Positions 1 to 12,539 are shown, numbered from the stretch's first letter. The stretch is 64,000 bases of DNA from Pseudisothecium myosuroides (GCA_951799445.1 OX637294.1:24639452-24703451); one strand, 5' to 3'. Numbers and translations are program-made. The notes: generated by a model from the letters alone, not told the origin.

Positions 1-1854
1 TAGGGTTTAGGATTGAATGTAAAAATGGGTAGTTTATCCCTTTGAGAATTTGTGAAACCACATCAAAAATTGTGAAAACCAAGCATGAATTTAAACAAGT
101 ACACGTATCATTTTTCCATTGGATAAAAAAACATTTAAAACAAAAGTCTTCATTTAAATAAGTTACATGCTATAAAAGTATCAATCTTGAACAAATACTC
201 AAATTTATAAAGAACAAGACACCCTAAACCAATGTTGCAGTGATCTTCATTGCCTCTCTGAAATTTCTTTCCCTCCTCCTCAATTCCATTCTTGAAGCAA
301 CAAGCCCTAAAATTCAAAATAAAATTTCAATTCTGTAAGAACCACAACAATAATGATCTGGTCAACAATATTCTAATAGCAATGCTCAAACTATCAAATA
401 AAATACTACAATTTACTCTTCATAATGCCGTAATCACCTTTTTGCCAACCTTAACACATCACTTCATTCAAAGCACAATAAACAAAGAATTGGATCAACA
501 AGAGTAAAAGAAAAACTAAAATGAACGTAGAAACAAGTCGAAGAAGGAGATTTAGAAAATAAAGGTAATATGAAGATATAAAGGAAGATTGAAGCATCTT
601 ACCAACACAAGAATACAAAAAAAAGGAAAGTGACAATGACAAGCAAAGAAATTCCATCATTGGCCAAAAATGCACATACATTGATATATTGATCTTGCTT
701 CAAATAATTGAAACATTCCAACATCCATGGCAGATTTTGCTTCCATCTTACTACCTCCCCAGTCCCCACTACAAAAATTACAAATTTGGTGAAGCAACTC
801 GCCAATCAAGTCTTCCTTTTGTCTGCAAAAATTCAATATGAATAAATGCTAAATTAGAAAATTTTACTATCTCAAAAGCAAAGAGCATCAAGCAATGTTT
901 TTTAAGCAACCAATTACAAAAAAATTAATTTCATTCACTGTCAAGACAAGCTACAAAAGCAATAAGCACAACACAACTAATGCAATAGAAGATAAAACAA
1001 TAATATTGATTGACTCAAAATGTAAGCACAAGGAATATTGATGGCAAGTAGTTTCACCAACAACACCAAACAAAAATATTATATCACAAATATAAAGCAG
1101 AGATATGTGTCTTTTAAGGTCTCCTCAAAAGACACATATAACTTTTGAGGTTTCATTGAATAAATCATTGACTTTTCAACACCAATGACCAAGATTGTCT
1201 CTCTCACAATGGCAATCAACGGCTATTGTTTACTTTTTTAATTAGAGATCAACGGCATTAGAGAGGAGAGGGGAATTTTTTTAATCAAGATCAACGGCTC
1301 TTGATTTTTTCAAAACAAAGGGAAGGAAAATTAGAGAAACAAGATGTGCTTACATCTTTTCAAGGGATAATGTGATAGAATGTCAATTTCCAAACAAAAC
1401 ACACATAATTTCCCAAAGGGATATAAACAAAAGGGGTACAAACAAAAGGGTTACACGTGGCATTATCTCATTTGTTGTAAAGATTTTATACAAATTTTGG
1501 AAGGGGTACACAAATCATTTATCTATTGAATGTAAAAATTCTGATAGGGGTACAAGTGTAGTCTCTTCTTAAACAGAATTTCAAATTTTTTATTCACAAG
1601 TGTTTCAAAAATCCCCGTAGTCATTATTAACTCCGCCCTAAAATCTTTAGAACTTCCCTAATAGAACATGCGGGATCCCTAAACTCTAATCTTTATTCAA
1701 TCTCATTGTCTCCTTGTTCTTCGGCCTATTCTAATTCTTGAAATTGGAATAGAAATTCCTGAACCCTAATTCTCCCAATTCACCTTCAAACACTACACAC
1801 AATGTTGCAAATTGATTAAACCTTGTATGAACAGGAAACTAAAAAAACTTTGAA
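1..1854. other. AT-rich intergenic DNA
   Basis: I see no gene here; the short open frames lack coding composition and recognisable motifs. The first bases contain a plant telomere-type heptamer (TAGGGTTTAG). A perfect hairpin lies at 1103-1139. The motif ATCAACGGC recurs three times at about 1210-1300 and again around 2895-3045, probably as part of an old repeat. Confidence 0.6.
1103..1139. repeat. perfect 13-bp inverted repeat (hairpin)
   Basis: ATATGTGTCTTTT at 1103-1115 is exactly complementary to 1127-1139, with an 11-nt loop. No coding context; function unknown. Confidence 0.7.
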
Positions 1855-1862
1855 ACGGGTCT

Positions 1863-2293
1863 AAATGAGGTATTAGGAGCCAATCTTGGACTGCTTTGTA
1901 GTGCTTATTGGACTGCTTTGGATAGAATTTTTATTTTTATTTTTGTTCATTTAGCTCTTGGAATGCCTATACATTCATGTATGGCTTCATTTATCTATTT
2001 ATTGTCCATGAACATCATTAAAGTATCTATTTTACATCCAATTGAGTATGATTTTCATCCTTTTTGTACTTCATTAAGCACTGATTACATGCTTAATTTA
2101 GAGGGTTTTTGTACTTAATTTAGATGAAATAATGATATCATAGACTATATATAATTCAAGTGTAACACTATAACATTTACGATTAGTGAGGCATCTTTTT
2201 TTTTGGCAAATCCAAAAGAAATTGAGCTACACAATCTATAATAGTTTCAAAAAAGCAGTGGTTACGCCAAAATTGGCTCCTAATACCTCATTT
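1863..2293. mobile_element. MITE-like element with 22-bp perfect terminal inverted repeats
   Basis: Bases 1863-1884 (AAATGAGGTATTAGGAGCC..) are the exact reverse complement of 2272-2293. Similarity continues imperfectly a few bases outward. The 430-bp interior has no convincing gene. Size and structure fit a non-autonomous DNA transposon; I could not assign a superfamily and saw no clear target-site duplication. Confidence 0.6.
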
Positions 2294-3234
2294 GAACCTA
2301 AACTCATCTGATTAAAAAAACAATTCCAAAGAAGTCACCCCTATAGCCACTCTTTTGTGACACAAACAACGAAAAAATCACGAGCAACACACTGAACTCT
2401 CATCAAACAAAAAACAGATGCAAATCAAAAGGAAATCCTTCACTTCTCCGCACATACCACCATTAACTTATGAAACCCTACCTTATGTCTAGCACTAGGT
2501 GAGGCTATTTTGTATTATTCCAAAACAACATCCATGCTACTCAATAGAAAACACAAGAACACCAATCCTAATGCATTCTACTGCTACTGCTCAAATAATC
2601 TGAATCACAATAATTATTGTTCTATATCTGAACTCCGTTAGAAAGTAACTAGAGCTATCAAACTTATTTTCACCACCGTTTCAGAATTGAAAACTTCCAT
2701 ATCTTAGGAGTGAAATTTGGCGGAGAAGTTCCAAACGCAGCAATCACCAATCTTTCACCAATCTAGTCATTATGTATTGAAACACGTAACACAAGACACA
2801 ACCGACGAAAATACTCAACAGACATACAAAACATACCTTGGGAGAGGGCGACAAAATTCCCAAAGACTAAGCACCAAACTCTATCGATGATGTGGGATCA
2901 ACCGCATCGATAGCCTTACATCAACGGTTTCCATTTTTTTTTAATGATGGTGCTCCATCAACGGCTTTGAGAGGCGTCCCTATTTTTTCCTGCAAGATCT
3001 ACAGACATTATTCAACGCCATTCGCGGCGGATTAATCAACGGTGCTTTGGGGGAGGGATTTATAATTTTTGAATCAAATCGGATGGTTGAGCTTATTTGG
3101 CAAAATGGAGGGAAGGGTTTATTTGGCACAGGGCTGGGATGACTCTTTTTGCCTCATTGTTATTATATTGCACAAAGTCCAAAACTTCATTTTTGAATAT
3201 TTTGAACTAGTTGATGATATTTCAAATTCCTTTT
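2294..3234. other. intergenic DNA
   Basis: No gene seen. Four copies of ATCAACGG-type motifs occur at 2895-3045, embedded in otherwise unremarkable sequence. Confidence 0.5.
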
Positions 3235-3384
3235 ACTACTAGAATGGAGGTGTTTGAGCACTAAGGCATAATGCTAGAGCATAGTGCTCAAGGCCCATGT
3301 GGGCATTAAGCTAGTGCCCATATCAGCCTTTGGCACCCTCCTTACATTATTTTGTAATGCTCAAATACTCCTTTTCTACTAGAG
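3235..3384. mobile_element. small fold-back element (about 150 bp)
   Basis: The left end (CTAGAATGGAGGTGTTTGAGC) and the right end, read in reverse complement (CTAGTAGAAAAGGAGTATTTG), form an imperfect terminal inverted repeat. The interior has further short palindromes around GCCCATGTGGGC, so the whole piece can fold on itself. Probably a miniature inverted-repeat element. Confidence 0.45.
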
Positions 3385-4860
3385 TTTAAACTCTATGGTG
3401 AAAGCTACCTCCACATAAATTTCTAATCTCAATGGAGAGGGCTAGAGGGGCACAATTTGCACGATGAAAGGAAAAATTAAATCATTGATATTTCTAGCAT
3501 AAAGTTGAAATATATTATGGGAGATTGCAAGAAACAATTTTGTTTGTTGTGTATTTACAATACTTGGTATTTATCAAAGTTGAAAAAAATATTATCAAAA
3601 CACATTTAGGAATTGGAAAAAAAATTGGAAAAAAAAATGAATCTTAAGGATTTTAAACTTTTTTAAACATATGTTTTTTAAAAAATAATAATAATTTAAC
3701 ATGAAATACCAACTTTAATCATTAGGTACAATAATCCATTTTCAAACAACACTTTTGGAGTATTCATCCTATGTAGCTTAAATTCATGGTGAATGTGAAT
3801 GCCAAGATTTAAGTTCTATTTTGTATTTTGTGTTCTTTAAGACTTTTTAAATTTAAAAAATATAGTTTTTCTTCTGTGTCATGCTTGTGATTTTCATGGT
3901 TAAAAGTACTATTGAGTATCCAAATTTTTTTAAGAGCTAAAGTTTTGGAGGTATGTTTTTCTCCTAGTCTTTATACCTAAATTCAAAGGGACATAATTTA
4001 AATAAAATAGAATTCTCCGTTCTACACTTGACTATGAGCCAAAAAGTGGTAGGCAATCTTCCCATTGTCCCTTCAACTGAAAAGTCCCCTACTATTGATG
4101 TAAATTTGGAAAAAATGGATCCCGTCCCAAATACTGCCAATGTGATTTTTTTAGGAAAAATGCCGTTGTTGGAAATAAAAAAGCAAGTCCCCTTACAGTG
4201 CTGTCGATCTTGTACCGTTGATAAAAAAATACAGCCATTGATTAGCATCATGAAGAGGGGGGATTAGGACCATATGCTACTTAGGGTTTATTATTTGGGC
4301 TCTACACTTGTTTTGCTAGTTAAAGTGTATTTTGCAACATTGTCGTCAATTTCATCAATCTATTTAACCTTGTAGCACTGCTGCGGACATCAAGTGTTTG
4401 ATAAATGACTTCACTTGGCACTATAGGATGGAAAATTATATTTTTTCATCCAATTTATTTATATGGAGGATACTTTGTACATTTTCAGTAAATAGTATTG
4501 CAAAGTCCCTCATTATGGTCTTACTGACTATTGTAAACAAAAAGAGGCCCAATCCACGGATCACCCTTGTAGTGTACTTGGGCCATTTTTTGCTATTCAT
4601 TCTTGATGTGAATTTTAGCAATGAAAATGATGCTTTTTGAATTTGAGTTCAACTAATGAAATGAAATTAGTCAAGTGCAGTTTCCATTCCACTTGGAAAT
4701 TTTGAAAAATTCATAAATTTCAACATTTTATGACAACATGAACTTTGGACCTATAACCATGGTTTGTTGATTTTTTAATTTTAGAGTGACACGGTAACTT
4801 TGGTTTAGGGTCATTTTAGAGTGACACGAGTACTCTTCACTTACGCTTCTGATCAGCTGT
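3385..4860. other. intergenic AT-rich DNA
   Basis: No gene recognised. Overlapping opposite-strand open frames at about 3964-4267 match no family I know. The 3880-3960 stretch carries words also found in the R2 repeat family (a GAGTATCC and AGCTAAAGTTTTGGAG context), so it may be a worn fragment of that repeat. Confidence 0.45.
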
Positions 4861-4974
4861 TTGACATTGTGGAAATTCAGTCTTGCTCTCCAATTTCTGT
4901 TTTTTCCTCCACGAGGTGCGAGGAAGGATCCCCCGAGCGATCGAAAGAGCGTACCTGTAGTTGGGTTTTGCAAG

Positions 4975-5490
4975 TTATCTGCGATTGAAAGATCGAGGAG
5001 TTCGCGAGGTGCTGTCACGAGGTGCGTTTCGAGGCGGAAGCTCGACGGGTTGTCCACGCGAACCTACTCGCGATCCTGAGGTATGTGGCAGTATTTTAAG
5101 GCAGTATTGTGTTGTTGAATTCATGTTCAGAAGTTTGGTTTCGCAAGTTAAGTTATCTGCGATTTGAAGAAGAGTTCGCGAGGTGCTGTCACGAGGTGCG
5201 TTTCGAGGCGGAAGCTCCTACTCGCGATCCTGAGGTATGTGGCAGTACTTCAAGACAGTATTCTGCTGTTGACCTCATGTTCAGAAGTTCGGTGCCGCAA
5301 GTTATCTGCAATTAGAAGAAGAGTTAATTCGCGAGGCGCTGTCACGAGACGCGTTTCGAAAGAGGCGGAAGCTCGCTCGGGTTGTCCAAGTGAATCAAAC
5401 TTACTCGCGATCCTGAGCTACGTGGCAGTATTTCTGATCTAGGCAGCTAGTATTATGTTGTTGACCTCATGGTCAGAAGTTTGATCTTTG
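4975..5490 (+). repeat. three-copy GC-rich tandem repeat upstream of a ligase pseudogene
   Basis: Three imperfect copies start at 4975, 5153 and 5302 (spacing 178 and 149 bp). Each runs from TTATCTGCGATT through CGCGAGGTGCTGTCACGAGG, AGGCGGAAGCTC, CTCGCGATCCTGAG and GGTATGTGGCAGTA to CATGTTCAGAAGT. Each copy has CCTGAG followed by GTATGT, GTATGT or CTACGT, so the first two end in a good splice-donor context. Open frames crossing it are not conserved between copies in one frame. The best reading is a multiplied leader exon or promoter piece belonging to the pseudogene just downstream; this is inference. Confidence 0.7.
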
Positions 5491-5638
5491 ACCTACTTTG
5501 AGCTTGTGAGGGACTCGATCAACGTTGTCAGGATTTAGCAAATATGATTCTTGAGCAAACAGTAATAAAGATATCAGACTGAGAATGTTACTTGGGAATA
5601 TTTGTTAATCACCTTAGTATTTCCCGCACAACATTATT

Positions 5639-6835
5639 CAAAGCAATGGGCAGTACATGATGAACCTGCCGCCACCGCAAATGTTTAGGACTCCACCATT
5701 GCATATATATACCCCTCCTCCTCTTCCCCCCCAAATGCGTATTAATTGGAGCATCAAAGCGAATACCATTCAGAATGACGTGAATTTGAAGAAGGCCACG
5801 CTGCGGTTGGAGAAAGACGAGGAGAATCCGCGGGGTATTCCTTGAGGCTTTCACTTTCGATGCCACGGTCGCTGGAAGATCAGTAACTCATTCTTCATTT
5901 TATTGTTGGATTGTCTGGTGGTTCTGGCAATTTTTGGAGCACCAACTGCTCTGGCAACGCTGGAATAACATTCGAGCTTCAAAATCTTGGCTGTGAAATT
6001 CTTCTTTGAGTGATGGGAACTTTTTTTTGAGACCTAGTTTGATGATATGGTGCGTTTTAGGGATATTTTTCATTAATTTCTTGCTGTTAGGGTACTGGTC
6101 TTTATTTTGAAATCTTATGTTTTTTTCCTAGTCACATGGTTCAATTTTGCATAACAATCTTGGGCAGTGTTGGGCTGGCAACCTTTTCAAGGTAACATTG
6201 AAGTCAAATAGATCTCTAAAAGTAATTTGAGAACTAGTAATGGCAACAGTCATATGGACCCGACACCGCTCAACTTTAGAATCATGTGGCATTTATTCCA
6301 AGACTGGAACTCTTGAACTACATCGACTTAGACCCATGAATCAGAAAACTTTTTTTCAAATGTTGAACTCAACATATTAATGGAAGTGCATCAATTTCAG
6401 AGGATCACTGAATCTTGGATACCCTGATCCTCGCTTGAATAGCTAATGACCCAAGTTGTTAGGCACTGATTACTAGAATGCTATATAGGTTAAGGTTCAC
6501 AATTCTCTTGCTGTAAAGTATTTAGTCCTTTTGAATTCTTATATTCTTATGGTACAAATTTTCTTGTGAATTCCTGTGATACAATTTTTGCCTGAGACTG
6601 ATCATTAATTTCATGTGTAGCATATGTGTATTCTTCCTTGCGAAGGAGGGCGTAAACTGCTATGTGACACCAGCAAAGCCTCACATCTACACACCACTGC
6701 GAACCAAATTTGAGAAAGGGTTGGGTTAGAAGTTCAAGCAAGACTCAGAGACAGGTGTGATGCAGGCTCTGTTTGACGATGAAGAGTTATTGAAAGGAGG
6801 AGGTGTAGACAGTTGTTGGTGCGACGTTAAGATGA
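5639..6835 (+). pseudogene. decayed LOG2/MGRN1-like RING E3 ubiquitin ligase fragment
   Basis: Two blocks match the conserved region before the RING finger of plant LOG2-like ubiquitin ligases. Block 1 (5639 to about 5890) has a proline-rich lead-in followed by NDVNLKKATLRLEKDEENP (19 residues at the block's core). A one-base frame change near 5835-5845 then continues in another frame as EAFTFDATVAG. Block 2 starts near 6622, preceded by an AG, and reads VFFLAKEGVNC, KPHIYTPL and KFEKGLG; an in-frame TAG at 6727-6729 interrupts it before KFKQ, and similarity continues to about 6830. The 740 bp between the blocks looks like the ancestral intron. No RING domain or N-terminal myristoylation region was found. 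The frameshift, stop and missing domains make this a dead copy; a functional paralogue probably exists elsewhere. Family assignment rests on recalled motif order, not a database search. Confidence 0.7.
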
Positions 6836-7059
6836 GACTGAGTCTAAGGTCGGAGATGTCATAAGTTGAAGATTTGAGCTCATGTCTTTGGGAATGAAAA
6901 ATAATCCCCTTGGGGACAATTAACTTTGGCATGACCGAGGCAGTCACCAAAATACTCCAATTATTGGACGAATAGGTGTATTCTTTGTTTCTACAATTAA
7001 CAATGAAGTCATCCATCGGATCTTCTGGGTTTGCAATGTCCTTACATGGCTAAGCCTTT

Positions 7060-7290
7060 TGGAGGTGAAAGTCCAATGAGGTTGTTGGAGTTCAAATGGG
7101 GCATCATCAAGCACAATGTGGGCAAGTTTGAGGAAGTCTAAAAGCAAGTCGTGACCTCAAAGGAGTTTGGCATATACAAATTGTTTTAACTTTCAAGAGT
7201 TTTGGTGTTCATTGGGTGGATCATGAATGAATTCAAGTGCTTCGAGAGCTACACGAAATGGATGAAGGACGTTCAAGTATGCTAAGAAAA
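7060..7290 (+). pseudogene. degraded transposon-type ORF, NAM-associated/PIF-Harbinger ORF1-like
   Basis: One frame reads LLEFKWGIIKHNVGKFEEV, then a TAA, VVTSKE, another stop, VFIGWIM and CFESYTKWMKD. This order (E-x-KWGIIKH-V-KF, a linker, an FxH/FxG-CW-like core, then a KW-M motif) resembles the plant proteins carrying the no-apical-meristem-associated C-terminal domain that often derive from PIF/Harbinger elements. In-frame stops make it non-functional. It lies just past the ligase relic. The match is weak, and I would not be surprised if a search changed the label. Confidence 0.35.
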
Positions 7291-8246
7291 CAAATTCTTT
7301 TATCTATTCTTCAATGAGGTGAGAAGTGAGTTCACTTGGTGCTTCATAATTTTTGTTCAAGCTAGGATTCTAAATCAGCTCAAGTTGGAACGGGAAGAAA
7401 AAAAAAACTTGCTTATAATTAAATGAAGATCTTTTGCGTAAGTAGATTCTTCGTAGTTCATAATTCATTTTTTTGAAAATGCTCCAAATCTACATTCCTC
7501 TCCCTTCCAACGAGACTTTATTTTAAAGGTTACGCGCGCACTTGAAACAAGTTGTGCAAGATCCAGCATTCCCAGGCGGCAACACTCATTTCTCTTCATG
7601 CACATCTGGCTTATAAAGAACATTCCTCAGCGATGGGAAACATGTGAAGAGAGAGATCACTCACACAATTTAGCAAAAGAAGAGAAACACTAAATTTTGA
7701 CAAAATTGCTCAAAACACCTCAGTTTTACATAGGAAGGATACTTCCCTTCCCTCATGTGTTCAAACTCAACATGATTCCCCCTTGAACGACGCACAGAAG
7801 ATTTGCAGCACTTCTTTGGAAAGTGAGATCACAGGATTGTTTTTTCACACAAAAAATCCACACGTACTCTCCTGTTATCACATAGGGATTTACTGTATAC
7901 GAATTCCCTGTCCCACTTTCCCCTACGTGCATGACTTTTCCTCGCATATATGTACATTGAACTCTCTCTCAAAATTGAAACCTGCAATTCTAGCTAAAGA
8001 AGGAGCAGTACTGTATGTACAGTACATTCTAACTACCCCATCTAGATTCCTGGAAATGAAATCTCCGTCCTCCTCAGTTACAAGTACAACGAATGAATTC
8101 ACCTTCATCTGTGGGTGACGCCAAAATGAATTCATCTCACTCTCCAATGTTTGTTTCCCCAGCTCTTGCAGAATATCAAAAGTTCAATTTAGGACAAAGT
8201 CTCTGCATAATTCATTAATTACACTGTTGCTCGGGATTTTTAGGGT
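7291..8246. other. 3' flank of the dioxygenase gene
   Basis: I see no independent gene; overlapping open frames at 7753-8147 on both strands have no recognisable motif. A doubled plant telobox (TAGGGTTTAGGG) at 8241-8252 overlaps the dioxygenase stop codon. Confidence 0.5.
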
Positions 8247-11012
8247 TTAGGGTGCAAGCAAAAAATTGTCAATCAGGCGTTTGCCGGCGAGGGGCTTGCC
8301 GTAGAAGCCGGAGATGTACTCAGCAAATGTGATTGACTTGTAAAGAGGACGGTTGCTCTCTGACAGAAGCTCCTTCACGGGTTGAATCATGGTCTGTTTT
8401 GGTGGCATGAAGAAATTCGGGAAGCTGTAGCGGCCTACTGTTGGGTTCACCAGCACCCGGTGCATCACACTCCTGTACTTCCCGTTGCTCACAATCTGCA
8501 CAGTCACTTCAAAAGAAAATTCAACCGAATGCAGTAACTTGCCAAATTAAGATCTGCATAAACCACATGTCATAACCTCAAAGGCATACGAGTTTCTGTT
8601 GAAGTGACAACCAAGCATTGGATATGATATTCATGACATTGTTGAGCTATAGTAATTGGGATGTCATTTCAGTGACGATGCTCAACACACAGATTGACTC
8701 ATTCAGGTTGATTTACTCCATGTGCTGAAGCTTAAGCTTTGATATTGTGTAGAATGTCACTCATCCCAATTTAGTGCTCTGAATCCTGACAATATACCAA
8801 AAACTCTGCCAGAATCACTGAAGCTACACTGATTATCCTATTAGTGCATTTGACACAATATTACACAACATGACACTGTTTATAATACATTAAATTAGTG
8901 CTGACTAAAATACTACCCTATTGATGAAATTGACGTTACCTGTAGCAAATCCCCCACGTTGACAACCAACGCATGCGCAGTGGGCGGCACTTGAATCCAT
9001 TGTCCCTTTTTCTCAATTTCCAGTCCTGGCGTTTCGTCTTGTTGCAATACGGTGACGAAGCTGGTGTCGGCGTGCGGGGTAATTCCCAGCACAAGCTCAG
9101 GTTGCGGACACTCAGGATAGAAATTGAAGGAAGTGCGCAGTCCCACGGTCTTCACATTGATGTGCTCGCCCAACACATGAGGCTCCAGGCCTAGAGTGAT
9201 GGACAGGATCTCGATCACCCTCTTGCACAGCTTCACCACCGCTTGAGAGTATTCGTCCACGACCTTACTGTGCACAATCAACACGTTGGAGGCAAGTCTT
9301 AGAATCTGGAGTGTAGTTTGGCTATTCTTCACCTTTTCTTTCTTTTTCTTCTGAATGTCCACCTATGGAATTTTTGAAGAATTCTGTAGTCAATGTCTAG
9401 GGGTGATAGAATAGGATACACTAGGAATGGAATTTGAACACAAAAGGACAATCATTTGTCCAATTTCCATAGACATAGTACATTTGTCCAATTCCATATT
9501 GGATTTCTCCTGTGAAATGAAAAAGGAGAGTACATTGCAAAAGGAAAGTACAACAAATTCCAAGCCACGAGTATTTTTGCCCCGAGGCTTTAGAAGCAAA
9601 TTAATTGAGGACTGGATAGACCGCAGACTGAAATCAACAAATGCAAAGCTGGGGAGCAAGTAGGTCCTTGACCTTTTAAGGACGAAGAAGGCATGCATAT
9701 TGGGTTTCATGTTTGGGTAAGCAGTTTTGAAGACGTAACGTAGTTCAATCATAAATCATGAATAGAAACAGTACTTGAAGGATTACTACAATTACGTCTT
9801 AATAATACTCGGCACCTGTCGAGTGATCATCATGGAAGGCGTGCGTGCAATTTATTAACCAGTGATGATCGAAAATGTTATCCAAGATTCTTCTTTGCGA
9901 TGGAATTGTTTCATTTGTCTAAAAATAAGACAAAAACAAGATGCTTTAGTACCTGAAGCGTTCAGGCTTGGGCGGGTTGCAAGGCTGTTCACGTGTCTGC
10001 TCCCCGTAACTCCAGATGGTAATTCGGTCCACCCAGTTAGCGCCGATTGTCTTGCTGGTTTCGAATAGACGGCCGTAGCCCACACTCGTTCCAGGTTTGA
10101 TCTTGTTCACTTCCTTCTCCTCTGGACTCAAAGCGAAAAAATCCCTGGAAAGCTGCTTCATTTCTTGCATCAACGCTGGTGGTACTCCGTGGTTCAGCAG
10201 CTGCCAGACATGTCCCTTTCGTAAATTAAACAAATCGCTTCCAACTCCAGGGTCTCTACATATCCTATACAACACTATCGAGTACCTTCGAAGAATTATA
10301 CGTCGAAAGATGCAATTATATAAATGATCAGCTAAATCGAATTGAAAACAGCACAATTAACCTGAATAAATCACATTAGAAAATGCCTGTCGGTGCCTAG
10401 AAGACGAAGGTAATAATAAATAAACAAATGGCGAATCTTGAAGCGACTAACTTATTCTACTTCCAAAAATTATTAGTTAAAGTACACCGCTTCGGAAACA
10501 AATCACACTAAGCATTGAGTAAGACCATGTGTATAATCACAATCACTTAAACCTCATTAATCTTACCACCTGGGGTCCAATGCAACAAATGTTTTCAGTA
10601 ACTATGACATGTTTAGAATGATTGTGTGTTGCAGTTCGTCAGGTTACTCTAGAATTTCAATTTCGAGAAGGTCATAAAAATGAAAAGGAGTGATCGAGTG
10701 TACCTGAAAGAAGCCCCATTCCTCACAAGCTTTTCCAATGTCAGCCATCACCTGATCCTTGTTCTCCCCGTCCAACCCCGCCATATCAATAACTGGAATC
10801 ACAAGTTCATCAGTTGGAACACTACTAGGTGCTTGCTGAACCCGCAACTGCTCCGGTTGAATGAATTTTTCCGGCACTTCAGTCACCCCTTGCGAAACCA
10901 ACAGTTGCACCATCTGGAGTAGCTCCTTTGTATTACCATCTCCTGAGCCAGCAACAGGAGCCCCCGCAGGAGCCTCCACAGCTCTGTCAATCGAAGCCAT
11001 AGTTGTGGACAT
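8247..11012 (-). CDS. 2-oxoglutarate/Fe(II)-dependent dioxygenase (DOXC class)
   Basis: Complete four-exon gene encoding 377 aa, a usual length for the family. Exons are 11012-10704, 10200-9953, 9267-8940 and 8495-8247, with introns of 503, 685 and 444 bp in phases 0, 2 and 0, all GT-AG. The N-terminal DIOX_N region starts near residue 72 (IPVIDMAGL) and includes EEWGFFQ joined across intron 1 to LLNHGVP. The C-terminal jelly-roll core has Fe(II) ligands H251, D253 (PHADTS) and H307 (VMHRVLVN), and the 2-oxoglutarate-binding R317-x-S319 (GRYSF). All catalytic residues are present, so an active soluble cytosolic oxygenase is expected, hydroxylating, desaturating or demethylating a small molecule. 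The overall pattern recalls SRG1/codeine-demethylase-like members, but substrate cannot be predicted. An alternative start is Met5. No transit or signal peptide is evident. Confidence 0.93.
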
Positions 11013-12480
11013 CTCGCAATACTCTACTATTAAACCAACTGTTCAAACCTGCCTGATCGACAGCAAAAAAACACTCCCAGATAGCATTAAAACAAATGCT
11101 CAGCTAGATACAATAGCTAGCTAGCAGGTTGTCGCGTCGCACTTGGAATATTCTACCAGTCTGCCATTCCAGGCTTACAACAGCTTGATTCCCAACTTGA
11201 TGCGCCAAAGATTCCAGACAAAATGAGGTATTTATATATGTAGGTGCATTATTAAAGTGTCTAGAAACCAGGTAGGCTCGTGCTCACCCAATTTCAAGTT
11301 GCTGGACGTCGGCAAGGTTCGTTGCACTCCAGAAGAGTCGTTTTGTGCAAGTGGACGCCCCTGGCAAAGTCCAGTCACCATGAGAAAGAGGAGAGCAGTA
11401 GACCGGGATGGATGAGACTGAGCGGGGAACTGGAGGCAGCACGTGGACCGTGGGTTCACAAACTTGGCTAGATTTAGTCAAGCTGCTTCTAAAACTTGGT
11501 TCTTCGGCTTCTTCCTGCAAAAAATGTGAATAACCAGAGGGATTACTGCACATTCAGCCATGTTTTTAGCAACTTTAGCTATTCAGGAGAATCGCACTTG
11601 GGTCCACTGGTTGGACTTTGCTCGCCTCCCTTTTATATTTAGACTGTGAGTGACGACGGAATCTCAGTTAGCCCCGGCCTGCCCGAGTCACATGAACCCT
11701 CCTAATCTGGGCAAGCTGTCTGTGACTACTCGGGTCTTGTCCCTGTTACGTTGCAATTTTCCCGTCTTTCCGTCAATACGTGTCGCTCTCTCTTGGACTC
11801 CAGTGAAAGAATGTGACTGATCGCCCATTGATGTCGTCGTATTGATCGTGCTATTTCAATGGTCGAATGATCCGGCCATGAATTCATCACAACTTGAGTG
11901 GTAATTCCATGGCCGGTGAATGCACATTACGATCTATTTTTAGGCCCTGTGAATCCAATTTGGGTTCACATAATGTCAATGCAGGAGAGTTTTGGCGTTG
12001 TGGCTTGTTTCAATTGGTTAAGGAGAGGCAGATTAAGAATGATAACACTCACTGCAGACCTTGTGGAAATTTTCAACAGGGTCGGTATGAAGTAGAAATT
12101 TCATTGGTTTGGGAGTGAGAAATCTAAGAGAAATCTTTGCTACTAACCCATATTAACTTAGTGAGTGCGGATTCACCTAACATAATCTAAATGTAGGAGA
12201 CTTTCGCCTTTGTGGCATGTTTTGATTGGTTAGGCAATCAAAGAAGTCAATTGGTTCAACTCTCCTACATTGACATTGTGTCCTGTAATTTCAAAGTAGG
12301 CCAAGTCATCAAAAATAAACGCAGGTTAGTACCAACCTCGTGGCCCATGGCTCAGTAGATCCTAACTTGCAATTATTCTTGATAACTTGACCTGCTTTGC
12401 AATTACCTAGTCTGTAACTCATAAGGGAGTTCAAAGTTCATTTGGAGGTAAGAGAATGTTCTTGCTTTTAGGGAGTATAA
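11013..12480. other. upstream region of the dioxygenase gene
   Basis: This is fairly GC-rich between 11.2 and 11.8 kb. Minus-strand open frames at 11232-11553 look like untranslated or promoter sequence rather than protein. No clear TATA box was identified. From about 11.9 kb the sequence grades into repeats. Confidence 0.4.
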
Positions 12481-12539
12481 TTTTTTTTGAATCATTGCCT
12501 CGGAAATTACACCCTCCGAAGTTCAAAATGCTCAACTTT

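Noticed and set aside
4028..4267. 79-codon plus and 95-codon minus overlapping frames
   Set aside because: No motif, no splice context and AT-rich composition like the surroundings.
8241..8252. Telomere-like TTTAGGG repeats (also 1-10 and 49141-49161) as a chromosome end or fusion scar
   Set aside because: Only one or two units each; such teloboxes are common in plant promoters and gene edges.
11232..11553. Minus-strand frames upstream of the dioxygenase as an extra exon
   Set aside because: The dioxygenase N-terminus at 11012 is complete and the frames have no family similarity.
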